Shown here one piece after another: positions 27,201 through 37,995 of a stretch of 64,000 bases of DNA. The first letter of the stretch is position 1, and the number at the start of each line of letters is the position of its first letter. The stretch spans positions 1,550,001 to 1,614,000 of the forward strand of contig NC_089552.1 of assembly GCF_040115645.1 (NCBI RefSeq). The letters run 5' to 3'. The stretch comes from Euwallacea fornicatus (taxonomy: Eukaryota; Arthropoda; Insecta; Coleoptera; Curculionidae). Position numbers and translations under genes: made by a program. The notes under the pieces are model-generated. The model did not search any database. It saw nothing but the letters and a program-made list of their open reading frames with translations, and had not been told where the DNA came from.

Positions 27201-30200
27201 GTTTTGCTTATTATGTTTTTAGGATCTGATTTGACGGTAAAGTAGAGGTTGGTGCACTTGTTCAGATGTGTTGTCTCGGCGGTACAATGGAGGCAAAAGT
27301 ATCCCTAAAACCGCTCTCCAAGGAGATTGCAATAGAACTGCAAACCAAAGAATGTAAGGCGGTTTTGGGTTGTCGTTGGAGTAGCCACATTCATATTCTA
27401 TTCATTCTATTTAGTTCGATTCCGTTCACCTGGTAACGCCTTTGTCTCGATGGCAACGCCCATCAAACGCGTCTAGTCGCATTTAGCCATATTTTTTGGG
27501 TTTCCAGAGCTTAAAGAGTCGATGATAGGGCTTCCACATTTCGAAATGATTCCGTTCCGAGGTCTGCCGAATCAACTAGTTCTCCGTGTCCGTTAAACCT
27601 CCTAAGAGAGTTCTTGCAATGATCCGAAACCGTGTCAAGTTCGTCCAGTAGTTTTCAAGTGGTATCGCCAGTTTCAGTTTTTGGACGCTTATGCTGGATA
27701 TAAATTGTTGGAATTGTGAAATGCATAGTGAGAATTTCTAGCCGATATTTGAAGTCTGAGTAAATACGTTTGATATTTTAATCCGGAAAGCGCATATACA
27801 TACTTGGAGCATACGGGGGAAATGTTGAAAAAAGTCGATTTCGGTAGAATCGGGTACGACATCGAAAATCGGTCGAACACATACCGAGATATCATATCAG
27901 TACGTAAATTACCGTACTAAAGTACCACTGGATCATTTTTTTGGAAGAAATGTAGCAATTTTCTTGCGCAACGTATGAGACTTAAATAACCTCGTACGAT
28001 AATCCAAGGATGCCCCTACCTGCGTGTGTCTCATGCATTCACATACTTTTTATATTTTAGAAGAAGCTATATCTACGTACATATCAGGTAAAGCTTCATA
28101 AGAATGAATATGCGGCTCAAGCACTTTAAGAGAGGTTCATGTCGCACTTTGAAATTCTCTTTATTCAGTTCCCATAGGCTGATCTCTTATGAATCATCGT
28201 ATAGCTGACCTCTTAGGTGCACCTCTTTGTGACTGAGTTGCCGCATGTCTCGGGTTCTGATTGCAATAAATAGTTGCTTAAATGGCATGCCTTTGAAGTT
28301 TAGGATCGTTTCGTATACTAGAGTTGCGGTTGTTGAGCAATTAAGTTTTTTATCTGGGGCAATTCACTCATTCCCCATTCCCGAACGATGTTTTCCTCAC
28401 GGAGATCGGGGCCAGAGAGGTCTTCTGTCCAGCTCCTTGAACCAACTATTTGATTAATTTCGTTTGATTATTGTAATACTTTGTGACACCCCAACACGGC
28501 TTCCTCATGGATGCACATGATCAAATTGTTGGAAGGGGCTCGAAATCTATAGTAACATTTCTTTGCAAATTCTAGAGTTGTAAGTGATCGAAGGAGCCTT
28601 TTGTGTCTCGTTATTTTTAAGCACCCAGGCAGCATTTACTGTTATTCGAGGAAGGAACGTGGACACCACAAGTGCGGAAAATTTCTATTCCCAAAACGGC
28701 AATCGCGACAAATAACCGTTTCTTCCAGGTAGTATCACCACCAAAATGGTGGCCCGCCACGTTGCTGCTTTTCATAAAATCACGGTTCCGCGATGATTTC
28801 CGCACCAGGTGATATAGTGGGGCTTTAGTGGCTGCCACTGATATGAATCTGTCTTGCGCATTAATGTTAACTAATAATTACTCTTGATCCTCTACCGCCG
28901 TTCTTTCTGTAGGAGTAGACTTGGTTTTTGTATATTGTGGGTAAAGAAGTAATTCGGTTTAATTATGTAATCAGCGAAATTGTGACGAAATGTCGATGTT
29001 GCTGGTGAAATGTAATGAATATTAAAGAGTAAGTAAAATTTAACATGCAAATTATGGGTTGCTCAATTACGAAAATTTACATACTCACAAATTCTTGCTT
29101 TACATATTAATAATTTTTAATAGGAAATTTCATATAGGATCTTAAAGGAATAAATTTTTTCTCATGGCCATTAGTTTTATTATAACAGCACGTTACGTTG
29201 ACCCATTTGAAAACGACTCAAACCAGAAATGGACCATTTCACGGCTATTTTTATTGGGACGATGATGGACGTCGAAAGTTCTCTTTTTAATCATATCCAG
29301 GCACGCACACACTATCCCCCTTCGACACCGAGAGGGTATAGGACACATTTTCAAATATGTGATGTTACCGTTCAATAGAGTACCCTGTATAGCTAGACAG
29401 CTATGTCTACATTGAGCAATGAACATTTCCACATTTATGAAAAATTTATTCAGGTTTAGAGGTTATTGTAGCAATTATTTTCAAATAAACTGCGACCGGA
29501 AGAGGATATGTTTTGATGACATAGCGTGTGTATGAGAATTTCGATATTTTCAGCTGATTTATTGTACTTTAGCACAGGGCTACGTGCAAGTACATACATG
29601 CATGTAGGTCCGACTCGTTAAAAATCTTACACCACCGTGAATCGCCGACCTTTTTCCCTGCCTAAGTAATGGACAGTGGCAGTCGCTGCATTTGACAAAC
29701 TAATGTGGTTAGAATTCGGGAAATTTTATTAGGAATTTGCCAAGTTTCAGCTCGCCCGTTCATTCAAACCCTAAAGAATTTAGCGCATTCCTGATAAAGT
29801 TTAGAATTTTCCGACTTTCCAACCGCACACATATCATTATACGCCGTTATCTACGAAGGAAAAACAAGATACCGCCACCCAAGATGTTGAATTAGTCGGA
29901 ACTGCGTATAGAGCAGAGACAATTTTTAACCCTTCCGTGTCGTTGAATTATGAATATTGCGATTTTCTTTTTTGCCTCGTAAATAATTTCTATCGATGTA
30001 ATTGCGTTGAGGTGGGCTTCCCCTCAAAGTGCATACGTAAAGACCTCAAATGAGGCGATGTGCACGGCACTGCAACGCTATCATCAATAATAATTATCAC
30101 TTTCAAGACGTTTGCAATGGGTATTTGCACGAAGATTGTCTTAGTTGTCTTATCTAATCGTCAGTTGGAACATCAGTATTCATCGTTGTTTGTTCCAAAC

Positions 30201-31176
30201 TTGTTTCAAGACAACCGTTTTCATCAATATATCAATTTTCAACGACGCTCGGCTCCTGATGAATCGCTTGTAGACTATTTGTCTTGGTTCTTATCGACGT
30301 TAATCGCCATTTAATCATCGAAAACCAACGAAACATTCCGTTTGGCCTGTTTATCTTTGGGACACAATACGACAATTCCGACCAACGGAGCTGGCTCATT
30401 TTTAATAACAATTTATCGATTCGCTGAACTAAAAAATACCACTGAAACGAGGTGATGGCCTTAATAATTGATGAAGGACTTTATGGGTGGGTGCATCAAA
30501 AATAGGACTTGCTCGGGAAATAACACATCCTTGGATTTTAAAAGGGCATTGCCCAACAATGTAGTGCACAGCACTGAATATGTATGTGGACTTTTTCACG
30601 TTAAATACATGTTAATTTGGTTGGAAATGAATTTTAATTCTGAACCCATTGAGGGCGTTTTTTGTATTTATTTAAGCTTGTTTACGACCCATGAAAAGAT
30701 TTGCAAAGCGCACTGGCGACGTGCCGTAAAGCTAATTTAATTAAATATTATTTATTACGTGCATTTTATCGAATGCAGTTAATATTAGCGATAATAATAA
30801 TCGTGTGTTTTATAACTTAATGAAAGATATTGTTTTTTCAATTTCGTTTGCGCCCAGAATTCCATTTACAAAATGGTTTTGCGATGGAAAAATACCGTTG
30901 CGGTGTCCGTAATTGTTGCTGCGAAGTTACCGATTAATAACATTATCGACGAGACGCCATTCAGAATTTCAGGCACAGTGGCCTGATAGTTTTGTGTAAC
31001 AACGGAGATATGACGAAACGTGTTTGGAGTGCAAATGAGCACCCAAAACTAAGACCACGAATACTGAATTTTTGTGGTGTATACAGGGCGATCAAAATCG
31101 CAAGCAGCTTTCCGGAATCTTGCCAATCCTGCAAGTGAATTCGGTGGATTCCGTCCATAACGTAACATGGGATATA
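21202..31176. other. 10 kb gene-poor interval
   Basis: I recognise no gene in this stretch. The HPS3 promoter must lie at its left end. A possible non-coding or 5' exon ends at 22749 with AGTCAGTAG|gtaagt after an AACATGGCGG motif, but its reading frame closes at once. A weak coding-exon candidate sits at 27266-27353. A 141-codon minus-strand ORF (24532-24957) and an A18 run (26677-26694) are also present. It could hold long introns or enhancers of a neighbouring gene. Confidence 0.5.
27266..27353 (+). other. Weak candidate coding exon
   Basis: The sequence after CACTTGTTCAG opens with ATG and, from a second in-frame ATG at 27287, reads MEAKVSLKPLSKEIAIELQT to a GAAT|gtaagg donor in phase 1. 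Composition looks protein-like but there is no recognised homology, and no downstream exon of matching phase was found. It could be a first exon of an undetected gene or chance. Confidence 0.2.
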
Positions 31177-31199
31177 ACGCACTTTCGATTATTAAGTAC
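31177..31199 (+). repeat. Left terminal inverted repeat of Tigger-like element
   Basis: The segment ending TTTCGATTATTAAGTAC pairs with the right terminus. The outer 8-9 bases have diverged, while the inner 14 are nearly identical to the reverse complement of 33358-33381. TA precedes it. Confidence 0.6.
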
Positions 31200-31486
31200 G
31201 TATTTTACTGGTCCCGTCGAAATATTCTCGATTTTTTGCCGGTTATAACGTATCATGTCCAATATTAACTCCCTCTGTAGCGTCTTTCATTGTCTCTTTG
31301 TTCCGTTGCCAAGTCCGGGTGTAAAGTACACTTGTGCGATATAGCCGGATGGTGGTCCGGTGGTTCCCGTAAGATGCCGGCGATTTACAACGCAGGATCG
31401 TGCCGAACACACATTGTTAAAAGCGGCAGTTTTAGTCTGATGCTTTTACATTAGTGAATGCTCGGTACTTTTTTGCTTGGCACAAA

Positions 31487-33010
31487 ATGGCAGACGAACT
31501 CAGGCCTATAACTGTTAAAGAGAAGTTGGACATTATTGAAAGTATTTAGAGTGGCATTCGGAAACCAGAAATCGCCAATCGAAAAGATCTGGCAAAAACA
31601 ACGGTTCCCAGAATTTGGAGCAATCGACGAAAGACCAAGCTCGCCAATGGAAATAAATCCCAGAGGATAAACAAAATTAGAAATCCCGTGCGTGCAGATG
31701 TAGCTGAAGCACTTCTACGATGGTTTGAAGTCCGAAGTAGTCCAGTTGTGACACAAAAGTCAAAGATTTATCCTGAGGATTACATGGCGACGGTTTTGAA
31801 GTTCTCTACAGGGTGGCTCAAACGTTTTAAAACTCAACAGGACAAAATTTTCGGTAAGGTTTCTGGCGAGGCAGGAGACGTTGACGAACAAGTTGTCCGA
31901 AATTGGTTAGATGATGAGTAGCCTGGAATGTCTGAAAATTACAACAGTGAGGATATTTTCAATGGTGACGAAACTGGGTTATTTTACAGGATCGCTCCAG
32001 ATCGTACCCTCAAATTTAGGGGAGGAAAATGTGTGGGAGGGAAGCGATCAAAGTTGAGGCACATCGTTTGGGTTTGTGAAAATATGGCGGGTAGTGAAAA
32101 ATTTAAAAATTTCGCCAGTAATTTATAAATCAAACATTCGAGCATGGATGACTCCAGTAATTTTTGAAAAGTACTTGAAGGATCGGGATGAAAATTTGCG
32201 ACGCGAAAATAGAAAAATATAGCTGCTGGTAGACAATTGTCCAGCTCAGCCAAAAACTCTAAATCTAACAAATATCAGATTAGAGTTTTGGCCACCAAAT
32301 TGCACCTCGGTAATGCAACCAGTGGATCAAGGCACAATTAAATGTTTTAAAGCATATTATCGTAGAATCTTTGTGTCGTCTGATCCAATCATTAGATAAT
32401 AAAGAACCCTTCAACATAACCATCCTGGGACTCGATAAAGTTAATCGCGCAATCTTGGAATGAAGGTACGCCAACAACTATTTGAAAACTGCTTTCGACA
32501 TGGAGGTTTCATAAAATCGGCTGAGGAATTTGACTCAACGATGAGTTGCCCCTGGTTCGGTGATTTGAGAAATACAAAAATACTGATACGAACTGTGATG
32601 ACTGGGATGTTCCCCTTAGTGATCGGTCGCGCCCTAACTGTGAAGATCTGACAAATGTTGAAACACATCTTGCTGAGTTCGATAGTTATTGGACAGCTGA
32701 TGATAAAGTAATAGCAACGGAAACCTTGATGGATAACGATATTGCTGCTGAAGTTTTAGGCATATTCAACGAGCATCAAAATTCTGATGACGGAAGCGAC
32801 GATGCTCAACAAGATGTAGAAAAACCATCGAGTCATTCCGAGGCACCTTGTGCTATTAAAAGTGTTATACGTTTTTTAGAATCTACTGATAGTTTATCTG
32901 ATGATACTCTCCAAGCGGCCCTAAAAGTTGAAGGGCATATCGAGAACGCAAGATTGTCGGACAATAGCCGGCAAACAAAAATAACAAGTTTTTTGAAAGG
33001 AACTGAATAA
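31487..33010 (+). pseudogene. Broken Tigger-like transposase
   Basis: The frame starts MADELRPITVKEKLDIIESI and is stopped by TAG at 31547. It continues in the same frame through a CENPB-type helix-turn-helix segment (STGWLKRFKTQ) to another TAG at 31919. It then reads FNGDETGLFYR, which contains the first catalytic Asp, up to a stop near 32128. A small internal deletion and frameshifts follow. The second Asp lies in LLVDNCPAQPKTLNL (about 32222-32265) and the third region in SVMQPVDQGTIKCF (about 32308-32350). An acidic C-terminal ORF (32726-33010) ends SRQTKITSFLKGTE. The first two stops share one frame, so nonsense changes came as well as indels. It is not expected to make a working enzyme. 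Confidence 0.82.
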
Positions 33011-33357
33011 ATACAGCACTGTTTATATGTCGTTATAATCTAACAATGTTTCTGTTAAAATTTATCATTCATATTTTTAATACATACGTACTATATACAG
33101 AGGCACATATATGTACTATGTACACATGCATCGACATTTTTTGTGCTCATGTATTTGTACATATATGTTAAATTCAAAAGTTTATATAATTAATATATAT
33201 AATAAGTTACTAAGTTTTCATTAGATTTGTTCAGATTTTTTGTTAAATAAAGGCATATGTGTGTAACATGCGCTGCATGGAAAAAATATGATTTTTTTTA
33301 TTGTATTTTTGTAGCATACCTCTTGTTACGAAGCACCCTATTTTTGCTGCCTAACGA

Positions 33358-33381
33358 GTACATAATAATCGGAATCCACTG
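33358..33381 (-). repeat. Right terminal inverted repeat of Tigger-like element
   Basis: Read on the minus strand it starts CAGTGGATTCCGATTATTA, with the CAG start usual for pogo/Tigger termini, and TA follows on the plus strand. Confidence 0.65.
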
Positions 33382-36300
33382 TATTCCTATCTTCAATTCG
33401 GACTGTGGAGTGTCAGGTCTGTCGTTGCTTGAATCGTGCTACGTTCATCAGAGAATTTTCAGTAGTCGCTAATAAATGGACGGAACGTGCTTATCTCCTG
33501 TTGGAAGCATAGCCCAAGCATTTCTTTATTAACTGGTTACATGAAAAACTCCCCAGACGACGCCTTATCGAAAATGCTATGTACCTACTATTTTTTGCGC
33601 TGCCATTGGCAAAATTACCAATACTTCACGTTGGTGTGCTCATTGTTGTACAGTTGGACTACAAAGGTTGCGCACCCAAGAATAAGGACAAATATTAATA
33701 GTTTTAAACATTCGTCGGCATGTTTAACAAATTTCGATACTCTTGTTATGTTAAATAACGAGGGTCAATTACACAACTGTTTGTTTTTGAAAGGAAGAAT
33801 GTTTATGCGACTGTAACAGTTGTTGGAAATTATAGCTTAACGTTTGTTGACATTTGTAAACCTAGAAAGTTTACATACCAAAGGTACTAACTTCGTCGGT
33901 TAGACCACGAATATTCAACGAGTTACTCAATTAAATTGTTAAATTTTATTAGTGGTATTTATCATTCCGTCTGGCAACCTCGCTAGCCCTCAATGCCGCC
34001 ATGTTTGTGTCAACATTTGGTCCAGTCTAAAAACAAAGGCTAAGCGCCACGTTGCCATTTTACGGATTTAGTGAATATACTTAATAGATACCGAGTGGAC
34101 TTTAAGGGAATATTTAATGGTGTGAATGTTGAGCGAACCACGAAAGATGGAAATAAACCAATAAACCACTATAAATTTCGTCTTTCCTGCATGTGGCGAC
34201 GCCACTTGACTAAGTGAGCCCCTCACAAGGCTGAGATTGTACGAGAGCTGATATTAAATCGATTAGTTTCTTCAATAAATGTTTCAGCGATGATTTGATC
34301 TTGGACACGAGTATTTGCTATCTTAAATTATTATACTCATTAACAACTTAAATTACTGTAAATAGCTGACTATTCGTAAACAATGCGTAAGTCCTCCGGT
34401 TTCCTTAAAGGAGAATCGACCACATTAACGACAATTCAGGTATATAGACATGTATGGCAGGACCTTCTGTCGAACCTGGACGGCCGGGGCGTCCTTCCGC
34501 ACCTGGACCGCCGGGGTCCTTATTCGGACCCCGACACATGGCTGTGCATCTAAACTGCCTTTCATGTGGTTGATTGTTGTGCACATGACGTAACTGCTAC
34601 AGCTGCGTTTCCGTTCGATTTGAAGCGGAGTAACGAGATAATGGACGTTTCTGAAAATGAAAAAATTCGAAGTTTTTCCGGAAAACTGCAATATCCAAAG
34701 CGATTTATTTAGTCTTTTAATGGTGATCGATAATAATATCAAATAAAAACGATATATAATTAGAATGTTTCGATGACGATGTGCAACACGCTATGTGCGT
34801 ATGTATGTAAATGGAATTAGAAGATTTCCTCGAGATAAACTTGTCAAGGCAAAAACATGTAAAATGGAAAAAACCGTAAAGTTCGCTGGGATATTGTAAA
34901 CATTTGTCCCAAAAAATATCGAGCAGTAGTTCGCTGAACCCTAACGGTCCGAATCGCTTTTTTGTCGAGATTGCTGATAAAATAGTAAATAAACCTCCGG
35001 CCGATATTCACTTCGAAACATTCCTGGAGGTTTTAAAAAGGTAAAATAGACATAGATCCGAGATATCATTAATAGCTTGAAAAGTACATCCGCCCTTAAT
35101 CGTTATGCGATGCTAGCTGATCTAATTTAATGTGGAAATGCTGTTTTGATCGTACCACTGACAAATGTGCTGAGAACGGCATATTTCCGGATTGTTCGAA
35201 AAGAATAAGTGGAAAAATGACGAGCCCACATCCATGTTCCCTATCTCGTCAAAGGTCCTCGAATCTGCCCTGCATAACCAGAGAAGCGCCTTTTTTGAAG
35301 AGCACAACTTATTAAACGATTAGCATTCTGTAAGGGTCTGAACGCAAGTGATGCTCCTTGTTCTGTATGCAGTTAAAGTATTGAAGGGCTCGAAAAGAGG
35401 CATTACTCCAATGGTAGCTTATGCCGTTTTCACATAGCTTTTGATCGTATATCTCGTTCTTATTTAATTACTAAACTCGAGTATTATAATTTATCTAAAA
35501 ATGTTTGTCAATTTTCGCATTCGGAATGAGAACTTAGACGGCAGTTCGCCAGGACTCATGGTAACTCTTCGACCATCAGATACACTCGACATGGAATTCC
35601 GTAAGGTTCCCCGCTCGAACCCATGCAGGGGTTGACCTTTATTAACGATATTAAGGTGGGGGTTACGGCACAGCATTGCTTGCCGATGACATATGTTTCA
35701 TAGCATTTTAGAGGGAGGGGAAGGACCAACCCTTTCCTGTGAGAAATGTGCAGTTTAATTTGTGTCAAACAGCTGGTCTTTCAATGGCGAAAAACCAAAA
35801 GTATGGTCTTCATTAAGCGCAGAATCGATTCAGCCGCTAATGTATTAAATACCTGGTAGTTTGTCTAGAACCAGTTTTGAGATAGCTACATTATGCAAGT
35901 TTTTTATCGCGTAAATTGTCTAAAAGTATAGATTTATGAGGAATATTAGTAAACTTGTTGGCTTCGATGTTTCGAAGGTTAATACTTGCTATTGTTCTCA
36001 CCGTTGGTGCAGTTGCGGTATTTTACATGGCGGACAAAGCTCGCACGTTAAAAGAATGTTAGAGCTGCTGAGAGTGGTGTAAGGACTCAACCACAGCGAT
36101 GACGTCAGGTGGCGCCTATGCCCTAGCAACATATTGAATACCACATAATTGGGACCCTTTCCGTTCGCAAAAAAACACGAGACATACCAGACATATCAGG
36201 ATTTTCACTGTTAAATTAGCGTTTTCTCAGATTCTGCTGTGAGTGAATATCTGAACACTAGGGCGCACTGGAACGGCGATGGCGCTGCAACGCCTTACTG

Positions 36301-37988
36301 AAGCTGCTGCATTTCGCTCCAGCTCCGGCTTAAAGCGAAAAAGCAGGTTTTGCAGGACAGCTTTGATTTTTACAAGAAAAATTTAACAGATTTTTGTCAA
36401 ATTTCAAATGCTTATTCTACAGCGATCGTTGCAGGTTGTTATACGCTCACGTTCAGTGATCCGGTGCAGATTTCGATGAAATCTAAGAGATGCTATATTC
36501 CGGCATGTCTCGGGTGAAGTACAGTTTAGTCGTTTTATCTGAATTGTAGGAATACACGTTTGACATTAAATGGAGGAATTATTTGAAATTGAAATCACTT
36601 TCAGGTTGATCGAGTTGAGTACCCGTCTCTCGCGCGCTAATTGCTCCAAGTTGATCCCCATCAACCCTACCTCCAAGATCTCCCTACTAGTAGAGAAAAA
36701 AGAACGGAAAATACGCTCTTCTCGATTACAGAAAACCCCGTTTTCTTTCGAAAACACGAATTTACTAATCCAATAGGAATATTGGAACCGAAACGTAGCA
36801 ATTACGCACGATATGGTTGGCTCGTGTAATTGTTTATAATAACCGTGATTACTCTGTCACACACAATGCTGCCGTTTAGATTGTTGTTCGTAGTTGAGGA
36901 ATGAGAAAAACCGTTTTTGAATCATTTGGGATGAAGCAGTTAAATATCTGAAACGTGACAGGTTATTTCTCGGACTGCTGAATAGTTTTATTACTCTGCG
37001 AGGGAAATTCGAGTTGTCCTAGGCGAGGAAAATTTTTCCGTTAGTTATACGTAATGATAGTCGCAGGCGGGCACCTGCAGGAAGTGATTTTCACAGTCAC
37101 TATGGCCAGAAAGTTTTTTAACCGTTCAATTTGTGGACTTTGACCCACCGCATCTGCCACACCTTCGAGACAATCAAATGTGATGTTTTTGCTCAATCAC
37201 ATGTTTCATCTTTTGCGGCCACACAGAGCACGGCGTGACATCGTGGAGGTATTTCAGGGAGCTATGGCACTCTGTAAAATAAAAAAAAAAACGCCATAGA
37301 GCTATGGGTAGAAACGCACCGTTTGCGATATACAGGGTGGCAAAGCTTCACGGTTTTTTTTTTCTTTTTCTCACTGCCCTGGGCAAATTGACTGATTTTT
37401 TTTTCAATTCCATTCGCTGTGTATGTGCAGTAATCAATGGCAACCGATAAAATGCAACTTCCATTGTGAAATTTTATTATTTACCTCGCACTCATTGTAC
37501 TTATTATAGTTCTGCGTAAAGCTAAAAACTCCCGGCTGTTCCTCGTTGAAAATAAATCTTCTATTCAGTTAACATGTACGTAGTCATGTGGTGTCGATTG
37601 CTACGAAAAGCAGCCAATAGGTTCGAATTTCAAGGACTCGAACAGGCTTTTTGCCGATTTGAAATGATTCGTTTTTTGCACAAATTTTGAACGTAATATT
37701 CTGTCGAGACCCATTATACGCGTTACTTCAGAAAATCCGACCTTGCCTGGTCGGTTCGTTAAATCGCCACCATACCACTTAAATACTTTATAGTTTTTAA
37801 GAAAAAAAAACATAACAACACCAAGGCAGTATAGTACATTGCAGCCCGCCTTGAAATAAATAAATAAACAGAGATTCAAGGCCGCGTTATGGTCCTGCCT
37901 CTCGATGGGTCGATTCCCGAAAACCAGTTACCATAGGTACCTGTTGCGTGGCATGATAACCGCTAATGATTTGTTTACCTTTTTCCAG
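33382..37988. other. Intergenic region upstream of the 1992-residue gene
   Basis: No gene is recognised. A GC-rich patch with two copies of a 27-bp unit starting ACCTGGAC lies at 34474-34527. GCCGCCATGTTTGTGTC at about 33995 is a promoter-like (Pho/YY1-type) sequence, and a TACAGGGTG repeat motif occurs at 37331-37339. Untranslated first exons of the downstream gene may be present, but I cannot define them. The 37989 exon is preceded by a TTTTTCCAG acceptor, which argues for at least one upstream untranslated exon. Confidence 0.5.
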
Positions 37989-37995
37989 TGCCTAA

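Larger units (their letters stand above)
31177..33381 (+). mobile_element. Degraded pogo/Tigger-type DNA transposon
   Basis: A 2.2 kb Tc1/mariner-superfamily element. The right terminus ends GGAATCCACTG and is followed by TA at 33382-33383; the left terminus begins about 31177 after TA. The right terminus on the minus strand reads CCGATTATTATGTAC, matching TCGATTATTAAGTAC on the left. Inside is a plus-strand transposase gene with a CENPB-like DNA-binding region, a DDE domain with the VDNCPAQP and MQPVDQG motifs typical of Tigger elements, and an acidic C-terminus. In-frame stops and indels show it is an inactive fossil. Confidence 0.82.
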
